Origin: Dehalococcoidia bacterium
GTDB lineage: Bacteria > Chloroflexota > Dehalococcoidia > UBA2979
Length of the DNA stretch: 7,555 bases
NCBI GenBank assembly: GCA_004297315.1
Contig: SCTU01000031.1
Span: forward strand, 1-7,555
Reading direction: 5' to 3'
This document shows, piece after piece, positions 1 through 5,991 of the stretch. Position 1 is the stretch's first letter. Each line of letters opens with the position of its first letter. The notes beneath the pieces were generated by a model that saw only the letters and a list, made by a program, of their open reading frames with translations, ran no database searches and was not told the DNA's origin. The position numbers and the translations under genes are program-made.

Positions 1-22
1 CGCGCCCGAGACTGAGGGAAAC

Positions 23-1138
23 ATGGATCTGAGCCAGGGACTCATACTCGGCCGGGTCCGCGGCATCGCGATCCGTGTGCACTGGTCCTGGCTCTTTGTC
101 CTGGCGCTCCTCTCCTGGTCGCTCGCCAACGGCTACTTCGCCGAGGAGTTCCACTGGGGCCCGCTCCGGCGCTGGGGTTGGGCCTTTGGGTCTGCCCTCT
201 TCTTTTTCACGTCCGTCCTGTTGCACGAACTCTCGCACGCCTTCGTCGCGCAGCACTTCGGGATGCGAGTGCCTTCGATCACGCTATTCATTTTCGGCGG
301 CGTCTCCAACCTCGAGGGCGAGATGAAATCACCGGGGCAGGAATTCAAGGTCGCGATCGCCGGCCCGCTGCTCTCGCTCGCGCTTGGCGTCGTCCTGTCC
401 GCCGCCGGATTCCTCGTGGGGGGCGACGCCGGCAGCGTGATCCTCTACCTGGGCTTCGCAAACGTGACGCTCGGTGTCTTCAACCTGCTCCCGGGGTTCC
501 CGCTGGACGGGGGGCGCGTCTTCCGCTCCGCCGCTTGGGCGAAGACCGGCGACCTGACGAAGGCGACACGCATCGCGTCGGCGCTCGGCACCGGAATCGC
601 CTGGTTAATGATCGGCGCCGGTGCCCTGCTCGTGTTGTCGGGCAACCTCGCCGGAGCCTGGTACGTCCTCATCGGCTACTTTCTGAAGACGGCGTCCGAG
701 TCCGCACTCGGACAGGTGCTGGTCGACAAGGTCCTCGGCCCCCTGACCGTGCGCGACGTCATGCGCGAGCCGCCCGAGCCGGTCGATGAGTCCACCCCGC
801 TGCTGAAGATCATCGATGATCGCGTGGTCTCGCGGGGGGAACACTGCATCCTGCTGTCGCGCGACGGATCGGTCTCGGGCCTGCTGACCGTGACCGACCT
901 CGCACGCGTGCCGCGCGAGGAACTCGACGGCAAGCGCGCGTCCGACGTGATGGTGCCAGCGGAGAAGGTGGTCACCGTCGGCGCCGCCACCTCCGTGAGC
1001 GAGGCGATGCGCCTGATGGTGGAGCGCGACCTGCACCAGTTGCCGGTGATCGAGGACGGCCGGCTGCTCGGCATCGTGGGCCGCGGTGACGTCCTCCAGC
1101 AGGTAGCGGCCCGGCTGCGCTTCGGCCGCGTGCGGTAG
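23..1138 (+). CDS. Site-2 protease family (M50) intramembrane metalloprotease with C-terminal CBS pair
   Basis: A 371-residue polytopic membrane protein. Family members are zinc proteases that cut transmembrane substrates, such as anti-sigma factors, within the bilayer. Visible evidence: the zinc-binding HELSH motif at residues 68-72 inside a hydrophobic segment, and the second signature NLLPGFPLDGG at 154-164, whose Asp162 would be the third zinc ligand. Hydrophobic segments lie near 20-37, 52-77, 107-133, 137-152 and 190-222. A cytosolic CBS pair follows (about 243-297 and 306-364, starting VRDVM and ASDVM), a module that in other proteins binds adenine nucleotides and may gate activity. 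The order (protease core, then two CBS motifs) and the length are normal for the CBS-bearing M50 subgroup. The start is supported by GAGGG at 14-18, 4 nt before ATG. All catalytic residues are present. The substrate cannot be told: no sigma or anti-sigma gene is adjacent. The gene converges on the helicase with 2 bp between stops. Confidence 0.95.
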   Translation: MDLSQGLILGRVRGIAIRVHWSWLFVLALLSWSLANGYFAEEFHWGPLRRWGWAFGSALFFFTSVLLHELSHAFVAQHFGMRVPSITLFIFGGVSNLEGEMKSPGQEFKVAIAGPLLSLALGVVLSAAGFLVGGDAGSVILYLGFANVTLGVFNLLPGFPLDGGRVFRSAAWAKTGDLTKATRIASALGTGIAWLMIGAGALLVLSGNLAGAWYVLIGYFLKTASESALGQVLVDKVLGPLTVRDVMREPPEPVDESTPLLKIIDDRVVSRGEHCILLSRDGSVSGLLTVTDLARVPREELDGKRASDVMVPAEKVVTVGAATSVSEAMRLMVERDLHQLPVIEDGRLLGIVGRGDVLQQVAARLRFGRVR

Positions 1139-1144
1139 CGCTAC
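1135..1144. repeat. 10-bp palindrome holding both stop codons of the convergent gene pair
   Basis: GTAGCGCTAC is a perfect palindrome. Its left TAG (1136-1138) is the stop of the protease and its right CTA (1141-1143) is the TAG stop of the helicase on the other strand. A second small dyad, GCGGCT-CC-AGCCGC, lies at 1155-1168 inside the helicase 3' end. Neither is followed by a T-run, so neither looks like a classic intrinsic terminator. The two transcripts probably overlap tail to tail. Confidence 0.55.
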
Positions 1145-3357
1145 TCGCGGGAGAGCGGCTCCAGCCGCGCGAACGACTGCAGCAGTTTCTTCACGCCCTG
1201 GTCAGGGAAGGCGACGGTGACCTGCTGGTCCCCCGGCGTCGCGACGCACGCCACGACCACCCCCACGCCGAAGGTGCTGTGCCGCACGCGGTCGCCGGGC
1301 GAGAACGAGGGCTGCGCCGCCATCTCCACTTCACGGCGCGCGGCGGCAGCGGCACGCAGGCCGCGAGGCGACATCGTGTCGCCCCGCCGCGCCTCGCCGT
1401 TTGGGGTGGTGACGTCCTCTTCCGGGATGTCGGCCAGGAAGCGGGATGCCGGGTGCGCCCGGACGGAGCCGTACATGAAACGGCGGCGCGCCCGCGTGAG
1501 GTACAGCCGTTCCTTCGCGCGCGTCATCCCCACGTAGCAGATGCGGCGCTCCTCCTCCATCTGCGTCCGGTCGGGCATCGCCTCGATCGCGCGGAAGTGG
1601 GGCAGCAGCCCCTCCTCCATCCCGGCGATGAACACCACGGGGTATTCGAGGCCCTTCGCGGCGTGGAGCGTGATCAGCGTCACGGCGTCGGGCTGCTCGG
1701 CGCCGGGGTCGTCGATGTCCGAGACGAGCGCGACCTCTTCGAGGAAGGCCGCCAGCGAAGCCTCGCGTTCGACCTCCTCGTACTGGGCGGCCACCGCGCG
1801 CAGTTCCTGCACGTTCTCCCAGCGCGTCTCCGCGTGGTCATTGTCGTGCTTTTCGAGGTACTCCTTGTAGCGGATGCGGGCGAGCACGCGGTCGAGGAGG
1901 GCTGCGACAGAAAGGCTCTCCCGCTCGCGCGTGACCGCGTCCATCAGTTCGAGGAAGACCGCGAGCGCCTGGCGCGACCGCTGCGCGAGCCGGGGGACTG
2001 CGCTCGACTCGTCGTCGCCGCGCGCCGCGCGGTGGGCGGCAGCGATCGGCGAGATCCCGAGTTCAGCCGCCGCCGCGACGACATCGCCCGCCGTCTTCTC
2101 GCCGATGCCGCGTGTGGGGACGTTCACGACGCGGCGGAAGGCGACCGTGTCGTACTCGTTGTGGATCAGGCGCAGGTAGGCGATCAGGTCGCGCACCTCG
2201 GCGCGGTCGTAGAAGCGCGTGCCGCCGACGATCCGGTAGCGCACGCCGCGCGCGAGGAACGCCTCCTCGATCGCGCGTGACTGGGCGTTCGTGCGGTACA
2301 TCACCGCGATGCCGGCCGGCTTCACCTGCCCGCCGCGCACGAGCCGGTTGACCTCCGAGGCGATGAACAGTCCTTCCTCCTCGCTGAAGTCGGCCTCGAA
2401 CTCGATCACGCGGGAGCCGTCCGGGTTCTCCGTCCACAGCCGCTTCTCCGGGCGGTCCTCGGCGCGCTCGATCACGGCATGGGCGGCGCGCAGGATGTGC
2501 CCGGTCGAGCGGTAGTTCTGCTCCAGCAGGACCACGGTGGCGTCCGGGAAGTCCTGCTCGAAGTTGAGGATGTTGCGGATGTCCGCGGCCCGCCAGGAAT
2601 AGATCGACTGGTCCGGGTCGCCCACCACGGTCAGGTTGCGGTGCCGCCCCGCGAGGACGCGCGCCAGCCGGAACTGCACGAGGTTCGTGTCCTGGAACTC
2701 GTCCACGAGCACGTGCAGGTAGCGTTCGGCGTACCGATCGGCGACCTCCGGGAAGCCATCGAACAGTTCGAGCGTGCGGCCGAGCAGGTCGTCGAAGTCG
2801 ACCGCACCGGCGCGCCGCAGAGCGGCCTCGTACTTCAGGTAGACGCGCGAGATGACTTCCTCGTAGTAGGAGTCCGCCTGGCGCTGGAACTGGTCCGGGC
2901 CGCGCTGCTCGTTCTTCGCCTGAGAGATCGCGGAGAGCACCGCGCGAGGCGGGAAGCGCTTCGGGTCGATGTCCAGCTCGGACTCGATGCCCCGCACGAG
3001 TGTCATCTGGTCGTCGGTGTCGTAGATCGCGAAGTCACGCGAGAGGCCGATCGGCTCACCGTCGCGGCGGAGGATATGGGCGCAAATCGCGTGGAACGTC
3101 CCCATCATCAGCTCGGAGGCGGACGCCCCCAGCAGGCCCTCCACGCGCTCGCGCATCTCGCGGGCGGCCTTGTTCGTGAAGGTGACCGCCATGATCCGCC
3201 AGGGCGGGACGTGCTGTGCCTCCACGAGGTATGCGATGCGGTGCGCGATCACGCGCGTCTTCCCCGACCCGGGCCCCGCGAGGATCATCAGGGGGCCGCC
3301 GGGCGCCTCCACGGCGCGGCGCTGGGCCTCGTTTAACAAGTTGTGTGGGGCGGGCAT
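1141..3357 (-). CDS. pcrA: ATP-dependent 3'-5' DNA helicase, PcrA/UvrD family (SF1A)
   Basis: A 738-residue superfamily 1A helicase that unwinds DNA in nucleotide excision and mismatch repair and helps clear stalled forks or RNA polymerase. The motifs are in order and intact: Q motif LNEAQRRAV (8-16), Walker A GPGSGKT (28-34), TFTNKAAREM (59-68), GTFHA (86-90), Walker B DEFQDT (219-224), motif III GDPDQSIYSWRAAD (246-259), NYRST (281-285), motif V around TLHAAKGLEY (563-572), and motif VI YVGMTRAKERLYL (608-620). A C-terminal Tudor/KOW-like segment (about 685-736: FSPGDRVRH, FGVGVV, VTVAFPDQGVKKL) matches the RNA-polymerase-binding tail of PcrA. The length is typical for PcrA. An in-frame ATG at 3405 would add 16 residues, but ATG 3357 is preferred: the protein then begins MPAPHNLLNEAQ as in the family, and a TACAAT -10 element ends exactly 6 nt before it. 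No Shine-Dalgarno is visible, consistent with a leaderless mRNA. It is divergent from the zinc-ribbon gene. Confidence 0.96.
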   Translation of the reverse strand: MPAPHNLLNEAQRRAVEAPGGPLMILAGPGSGKTRVIAHRIAYLVEAQHVPPWRIMAVTFTNKAAREMRERVEGLLGASASELMMGTFHAICAHILRRDGEPIGLSRDFAIYDTDDQMTLVRGIESELDIDPKRFPPRAVLSAISQAKNEQRGPDQFQRQADSYYEEVISRVYLKYEAALRRAGAVDFDDLLGRTLELFDGFPEVADRYAERYLHVLVDEFQDTNLVQFRLARVLAGRHRNLTVVGDPDQSIYSWRAADIRNILNFEQDFPDATVVLLEQNYRSTGHILRAAHAVIERAEDRPEKRLWTENPDGSRVIEFEADFSEEEGLFIASEVNRLVRGGQVKPAGIAVMYRTNAQSRAIEEAFLARGVRYRIVGGTRFYDRAEVRDLIAYLRLIHNEYDTVAFRRVVNVPTRGIGEKTAGDVVAAAAELGISPIAAAHRAARGDDESSAVPRLAQRSRQALAVFLELMDAVTRERESLSVAALLDRVLARIRYKEYLEKHDNDHAETRWENVQELRAVAAQYEEVEREASLAAFLEEVALVSDIDDPGAEQPDAVTLITLHAAKGLEYPVVFIAGMEEGLLPHFRAIEAMPDRTQMEEERRICYVGMTRAKERLYLTRARRRFMYGSVRAHPASRFLADIPEEDVTTPNGEARRGDTMSPRGLRAAAAARREVEMAAQPSFSPGDRVRHSTFGVGVVVACVATPGDQQVTVAFPDQGVKKLLQSFARLEPLSRE

Positions 3358-3363
3358 CAAGCG

Positions 3364-3369
3364 ATTGTA
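3364..3369 (-). promoter_or_regulatory. -10 element of pcrA, predicted leaderless transcript
   Basis: On the minus strand TACAAT is followed by six bases (CGCTTG) and then the ATG at 3357. With standard spacing the first transcribed base is the A of ATG. No convincing -35 hexamer is seen 17 bp upstream; an inverted repeat lies there instead. The extended core CCTACAATC resembles the CCTATACTC cores of the mazG and DUF1461 promoters. Confidence 0.65.
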
Positions 3370-3373
3370 GGCA

Positions 3374-3397
3374 GGCGCGGCGTATGGATGCCGCGCC
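3374..3397. repeat. 8-8-8 inverted repeat over the pcrA -35 region, operator-like
   Basis: GGCGCGGC (3374-3381) and GCCGCGCC (3390-3397) are perfect inverted copies separated by 8 bases. The dyad covers the spacer and -35 position of the pcrA promoter. It lies upstream of both predicted start sites, so it would act as DNA and not as an RNA hairpin. The arms are pure G/C in a GC-rich region, so chance is a real alternative. Confidence 0.35.
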
Positions 3398-3444
3398 GTC
3401 CACACTCCCGTCCACGCTCCGCAAACGCGCCAGGCCTGCCTGCG

Positions 3445-3453
3445 TGGTAGCCT
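3445..3453 (+). promoter_or_regulatory. Candidate extended -10 promoter of the zinc-ribbon gene
   Basis: TG-G-TAGCCT fits the extended -10 pattern TGnTAnnnT. It would start transcription near 3460 and give a leader of about 20 nt. That leader carries GGAGG (3464-3468) and GGAG (3471-3474). The second is 5 nt before the ATG at 3480. This gene therefore looks leadered, unlike its divergent neighbour. Confidence 0.4.
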
Positions 3454-3479
3454 GCCCGAAGGCGGAGGATGGAGTCCCG

Positions 3480-4085
3480 ATGCTGGACGGCGGTCTGCTG
3501 ACGAGTGTGCTGGTCGGGTGGCCCGGCGGAAGCCTGGAGTCGGCGATCCGGTTGGTTGCGTTCGTATTCGGCACCTACTTCCTCATCCTCTGGCTCGCCT
3601 CGGTCGCCTGGGTATATCGCGACGTCCGGCAGCGGACGGATGATTTGGTGACGCAGTTGGTCGGCATCGCGATCGCGGTCGCCTTCCCGATCGTTGGGCT
3701 GCCGGTCTACTTCGTGCTGCGCCCCCGCGAGACCCTGCAGGACTCCTACGATCGGCAACTCGAGGAAAGCGTCATCCTCTCCGAGTTGCACAACCAGAGC
3801 GTCTGCCCGAACTGCCGTCGGCCGGCTCAGCCGGACTTCGTCGTCTGTGCGCACTGCGCGACGTCGCTCAAGCAGGCGTGCCAGCAGTGTGGACGGCTGC
3901 TCCACGTCCAGTGGCGGCACTGCCCTTACTGCGCCGCGCCGCGTGTCACCGCCCGCGCCCGTCCCGGCATTGAAACCGAGCGTCCTCTTCGCCGAGCCGC
4001 CCCGGTGTCCGACCGGGATGAAGAGCCGCGGCCGCGCCCCGCGATGCGCGCCCGGCGCTTCGATGAGCCAGACGACCGCGACTAG
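3480..4085 (+). CDS. Membrane-anchored double zinc-ribbon protein
   Basis: A 201-residue protein of unknown function. Two hydrophobic helices lie at about 24-46 and 58-80. Between them is a short basic/aromatic link (WVYRDVRQRTDD) and after them RPRETLQDSYDRQLEE, predicted helical. Four CxxC pairs follow: C109/C112, C123/C126, C134/C137 and C148/C151, a complete double zinc ribbon (DZANK-like) that should bind two zinc ions. The last 50 residues are Arg/Asp/Pro-rich and probably disordered. This order closely resembles conserved hypothetical proteins I know from Chloroflexota; that is recall, not a search result. ATG 3480 is chosen because GGAG sits 5 nt upstream and the protein then starts just before the first helix. 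The open frame continues upstream to 3216 but would overlap pcrA. The gene is transcribed away from pcrA and ends 25 bp before a terminator hairpin. It may anchor a protein or nucleic-acid contact at the membrane; no direct evidence. Confidence 0.85.
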   Translation: MLDGGLLTSVLVGWPGGSLESAIRLVAFVFGTYFLILWLASVAWVYRDVRQRTDDLVTQLVGIAIAVAFPIVGLPVYFVLRPRETLQDSYDRQLEESVILSELHNQSVCPNCRRPAQPDFVVCAHCATSLKQACQQCGRLLHVQWRHCPYCAAPRVTARARPGIETERPLRRAAPVSDRDEEPRPRPAMRARRFDEPDDRD

Positions 4086-4110
4086 GGCGTCCGCTGGTCA
4101 CGGGAACGAA

Positions 4111-4133
4111 GAGGCCGCCCAACGGGCGGCCTC
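4111..4133. terminator. Bidirectional terminator hairpin between convergent genes
   Basis: GAGGCCGCCC (4111-4120) pairs perfectly with GGGCGGCCTC (4124-4133) across an AAC loop. It lies 25 bp after the zinc-ribbon stop and 23 bp after the thioredoxin-like stop on the other strand. The minus-strand exit is TTCGTT and the plus-strand exit is CTGTTG. Both T-tracts are weak, the minus one better, but the 10-bp GC stem and its position support a shared terminator. Confidence 0.8.
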
Positions 4134-4156
4134 CTGTTGAGCAGCCGGCTTCGGAG

Positions 4157-4777
4157 TTAGCCGAGCGCTTCCTCGATCAGGGCGCGAATCTCGCTGGCCT
4201 GCGCGTCGCGCCAGCCCTCCGCGTACTCCCACGTGGCCGTGTTGTACTTTTTGCGCGCATCTTCCCAGGCCGGTGTGTCGCGCTCGACGCCCGCCAGGAT
4301 CTTGCGCAGCTCCGGCATCTCCGCGTTCGCGCGGTCCGCACGCTCGATCCAGTGGCCGAGGTACTTGTGGTCCCGGTCGTAGAGCACGATCGCCGGGATC
4401 GACTCGAACTCACCGTTCTTGAGGAACTCAGACATGATGTCCTTGTTCTCGTCCCGCTTCACATAGCGGACCTCCATGCCGGTGAGTTCGCCGATGCGAG
4501 CCATCGTCGGCAGGCCGCGCCAGACATCGGGGCACCAGTCCTCCCCGATCACGAGAGCCTTCACGCCGTGCTTCTCGACCGCGGCCTTGATCGCGGCGAT
4601 GTCGCCGGCGTCCGGCTTCCACTCGTCGTAGTGGCGCTGGAAGTTCTCCTTGTTCAGCGCGATCGCGTCCATCCACGCCTGGAACGAGTCGTAACTCTTC
4701 TTGTAGCGTTCCGGCGTCACCACGGAGTCCGCCTTCGGCGGCTGCGCGCGGCGCGTGATCGTTGAAGTTGCCGTCAT
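4157..4777 (-). CDS. Thioredoxin-family protein with a single active-site cysteine (Thioredoxin_9-like)
   Basis: A 206-residue soluble protein with no signal peptide or membrane helix. The N-terminal 55 residues are helical and charged (ERYKKSYDSFQAWMDAI). A thioredoxin-like core follows: KALVIGEDWCPDVWRGLP (73-90) at the active-site position, MEVRYVKRDENKDI (101-114) as the next strand and helix, and FESIPAIVLYD (124-134) with the cis-proline Pro128. The C-terminal 60 residues are helical and charged. The WCxDxxxxLP pattern matches the bacterial thioredoxin family usually assigned to Thioredoxin_9. The active site reads CPDV, so there is no resolving cysteine, and Cys82 is the only cysteine in the protein. 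Dithiol disulfide exchange is therefore unlikely; a monothiol, peroxidase-like or binding role is possible. The partner is unknown. ATG 4777 is preceded by the purine-rich AGAAGAGAG. The gene lies 114 bp downstream of mazG on the same strand, so read-through from mazG is possible. Confidence 0.88.
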   Translation of the reverse strand: MTATSTITRRAQPPKADSVVTPERYKKSYDSFQAWMDAIALNKENFQRHYDEWKPDAGDIAAIKAAVEKHGVKALVIGEDWCPDVWRGLPTMARIGELTGMEVRYVKRDENKDIMSEFLKNGEFESIPAIVLYDRDHKYLGHWIERADRANAEMPELRKILAGVERDTPAWEDARKKYNTATWEYAEGWRDAQASEIRALIEEALG

Positions 4778-4810
4778 CTCTCTTCTGCCTTCCCACCCGT
4801 CACCCGGGCG

Positions 4811-4852
4811 CCTCGAATCTGTCGAGGTCTGCGAACCGACGGAATGCCGTCG
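4811..4852 (-). other. Two small hairpins in the leader of the thioredoxin-like gene
   Basis: CCTCGA/TCGAGG (4811-4816 with 4822-4827, 5-nt loop) and CGACGG/CCGTCG (4837-4842 with 4847-4852, 4-nt loop) are perfect 6-bp stems between mazG and the thioredoxin-like gene. A possible extended -10 on the minus strand (TGT-TACCCT, hexamer 4864-4859) would start a leader of about 75 nt that contains both. I do not recognise a riboswitch. They may only be mRNA-stabilising or chance stems. Confidence 0.3.
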
Positions 4853-4878
4853 AGGCCGAGGGTAACACCGAAGCGCCG

Positions 4879-4901
4879 GGCGCAGTAGAAGTTACTGCGC
4901 C
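4879..4901 (-). terminator. Hairpin over the mazG stop codon, possible attenuator
   Basis: GGCGCAGTA (4879-4887) and TACTGCGCC (4893-4901) form a perfect 9-bp stem with a 5-nt loop. The TAA stop of mazG (4894-4892) sits at the edge of the loop. No T-run follows on the minus strand, so it is not a canonical intrinsic terminator. It could reduce read-through into the thioredoxin-like gene or protect the mazG 3' end. Confidence 0.4.
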
Positions 4902-5932
4902 AACCCGGGCGTCGCGCCTGCGGCGGCCCAGACGGCGGCGTGCCCCGCCGGATCCGCCTGCGCCACGTCGCCGTCCGAGGCGCGTGCCGACGCCTCGAGC
5001 GCCCGGAACGCCCGGGCGAATCGCTCGGCGGCCGTGCGCAGCGCCTCTTCGGCGTCGGTCCCGCGTTCGCGTGCCAGTCGAACGGCGGCGAAGAGCAGGG
5101 CGCCCACGTCCTCCGTTTCGAGGGCGGCGCGCACGGCCTCGTCTGCTGCGACGGGCGCGGGCGCCAGTCCGCCCGTGCCGGCGCGGCCGATCAGCGATTG
5201 CGTGCGCTGAAGTGCGGGTGCCGCGAGCGGGATGGAGTCGAGCGCGCCGGCCTGCGGCTTCTCCTCGGATGCGCCGCTGGCCGCCCGTTCGGCGCGCTTG
5301 ATGCTCTCCCAGCGGTCGAGGAGCGCCTCCATTGTGCCGGCTTCTTCCTCGCCGAACACGTGCGGGTGCCGCCGGACGAACTTCGCGGTTGCGTACTCGA
5401 GCACGTCTTCCAGGGTGAACGTCCCGGCCTGCTGCGCCAGCGCCGTCTGCATGAAGATGTGGGCGAGGACGTCGCCGATCTCCTCGCGCAGCCCGTCCGG
5501 GTCGCCCCGGTCGATCGCGTCGACCAGTTCGTACGTCTCTTCGAGCAGATAGCGGCGCAGGCTCTCATGAGTCTGCTCGCGGTCCCACGGGCACCCGTCC
5601 GGCGCGAACAACCGCTCCATCACGCCTCGCAGCCCGGCGAGGGCGCGCAGGTCCTCCTCGGGCGGCAGCGCCGGGAGCAGCCAGGCCTCCGCGTCGAACG
5701 GCAGTGCGGCGACCGCGCATTCCTCGACGCCGCCACCACGCACGACGCGCGCGACGTTCGAGGCCGGATAGCGTCGTCGCAACTCCGGCCGCGCCGCCTC
5801 GAACTGCGAGGGCAGCACGAGCAGCGGCCGCTGCGCGTCGAAGGCGGGGTGGGCAGGGTCGAACGCCTGCACGGCGTGCGGTGCAAGGTCGAGCGCCGCG
5901 CAGATCGCGTCGAGTGAGGGAGCCTGGGGCAT
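4892..5932 (-). CDS. mazG: MazG-type nucleoside triphosphate pyrophosphohydrolase with methylase-domain remnant
   Basis: A 346-residue protein. MazG enzymes hydrolyse (d)NTPs to monophosphates plus pyrophosphate, removing damaged or non-canonical nucleotides. Residues 95-215 are a full MazG domain: LFAPDGCPWDREQTHESLRRYLLEE, the metal-binding set E131/E132/E135 and E150/E151/D154 (EEIGD), and KFVRRHPHVFG (184-194). The C-terminal part (about 230-315) aligns by pattern with the second MazG domain (GALDSIPLAAPAL; LLFAAVRLARE; ALRTAAERFARAF), but its EELGD equivalent reads EDVGA, with Ala278 for the metal-binding Asp, so it is probably catalytically dead. Residues about 5-90 (FDPAHPAFDAQRPLLVL, RRRYPASNVARVVRGGG) resemble the last part of the tetrapyrrole-methylase domain fused to MazG in YabN-like proteins, without its SAM-binding front. 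ATG 5932 is supported by a TATACT -10 ending 7 nt upstream and by the absence of any Shine-Dalgarno. It follows the DUF6448 gene by 59 bp. Confidence 0.92.
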   Translation of the reverse strand: MPQAPSLDAICAALDLAPHAVQAFDPAHPAFDAQRPLLVLPSQFEAARPELRRRYPASNVARVVRGGGVEECAVAALPFDAEAWLLPALPPEEDLRALAGLRGVMERLFAPDGCPWDREQTHESLRRYLLEETYELVDAIDRGDPDGLREEIGDVLAHIFMQTALAQQAGTFTLEDVLEYATAKFVRRHPHVFGEEEAGTMEALLDRWESIKRAERAASGASEEKPQAGALDSIPLAAPALQRTQSLIGRAGTGGLAPAPVAADEAVRAALETEDVGALLFAAVRLARERGTDAEEALRTAAERFARAFRALEASARASDGDVAQADPAGHAAVWAAAGATPGLAQ

Positions 5933-5937
5933 GTGAG

Positions 5938-5977
5938 CGAGTATAGGCGGAGCGCCTTCGCGAGCCGCCCATACTCG
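5938..5977 (-). terminator. 13-bp hairpin after the DUF6448 gene that embeds the mazG promoter
   Basis: Reading the minus strand, CGAGTATGGGCGG (5977-5965) pairs with CCGCCTATACTCG (5950-5938) over a 14-nt loop. All 13 pairs form, one being G-U in RNA. The stem begins 14 bp after the DUF6448 stop codon, where a terminator is expected. The 3' arm contains the mazG -10 element. No long T-run follows. At DNA level it is a 12/13 inverted repeat covering about -5 to -44 of the mazG promoter, so it could equally be a repressor operator. Confidence 0.55.
5940..5945 (-). promoter_or_regulatory. -10 element of mazG, predicted leaderless transcript
   Basis: TATACT on the minus strand is followed by seven bases (CGCTCAC) and the ATG at 5932, so transcription should begin at the A or one base before it. 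The nine-base core CCTATACTC is identical to the one at 6684-6692 before the DUF1461 gene. No clear -35 is visible. Confidence 0.7.
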
Positions 5978-5991
5978 GTCGGCCGCCCACG

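Larger units (their letters stand above)
3369..3456. repeat. GCCTGCC repeats in the pcrA / zinc-ribbon divergent region
   Basis: The octamer GCCTGCCT occurs on the minus strand at 3376-3369, its last T being the first base of the pcrA -10. It occurs again on the plus strand at 3434-3441. A third copy of the heptamer GCCTGCC (3450-3456) overlaps the zinc-ribbon gene's -10. Three copies in a 122-bp divergent region, two touching promoter cores, suggest possible shared regulator sites. The repeats are short. Confidence 0.35.

Noticed and set aside
1279..3336. Long plus-strand open frames (1279-2280, 2479-3336) opposite the helicase
   Set aside because: Their translations are Arg/Ala/Val-rich with no recognisable domain, and the opposite strand encodes a full PcrA with all motifs. 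They are shadows caused by high GC.
3358..3405. Upstream ATG at 3405 for the helicase
   Set aside because: It would add 16 residues unlike family members and place the TACAAT promoter inside the gene.
3216..3479. Longer N-terminus for the zinc-ribbon protein
   Set aside because: The frame is open back to 3216 but overlaps pcrA and reads as Arg-rich shadow sequence; a Shine-Dalgarno supports 3480.
4802..4911. Direct repeat ACCCGGGCG at 4802-4810 and 4903-4911
   Set aside because: Only 9 bp and GC-rich; expected by chance in this composition, with no mobile-element features around it.
4940..5917. A 325-residue plus-strand open frame opposite mazG
   Set aside because: Low-complexity Arg/Gly/Val composition, no domain, and a clear MazG on the other strand.
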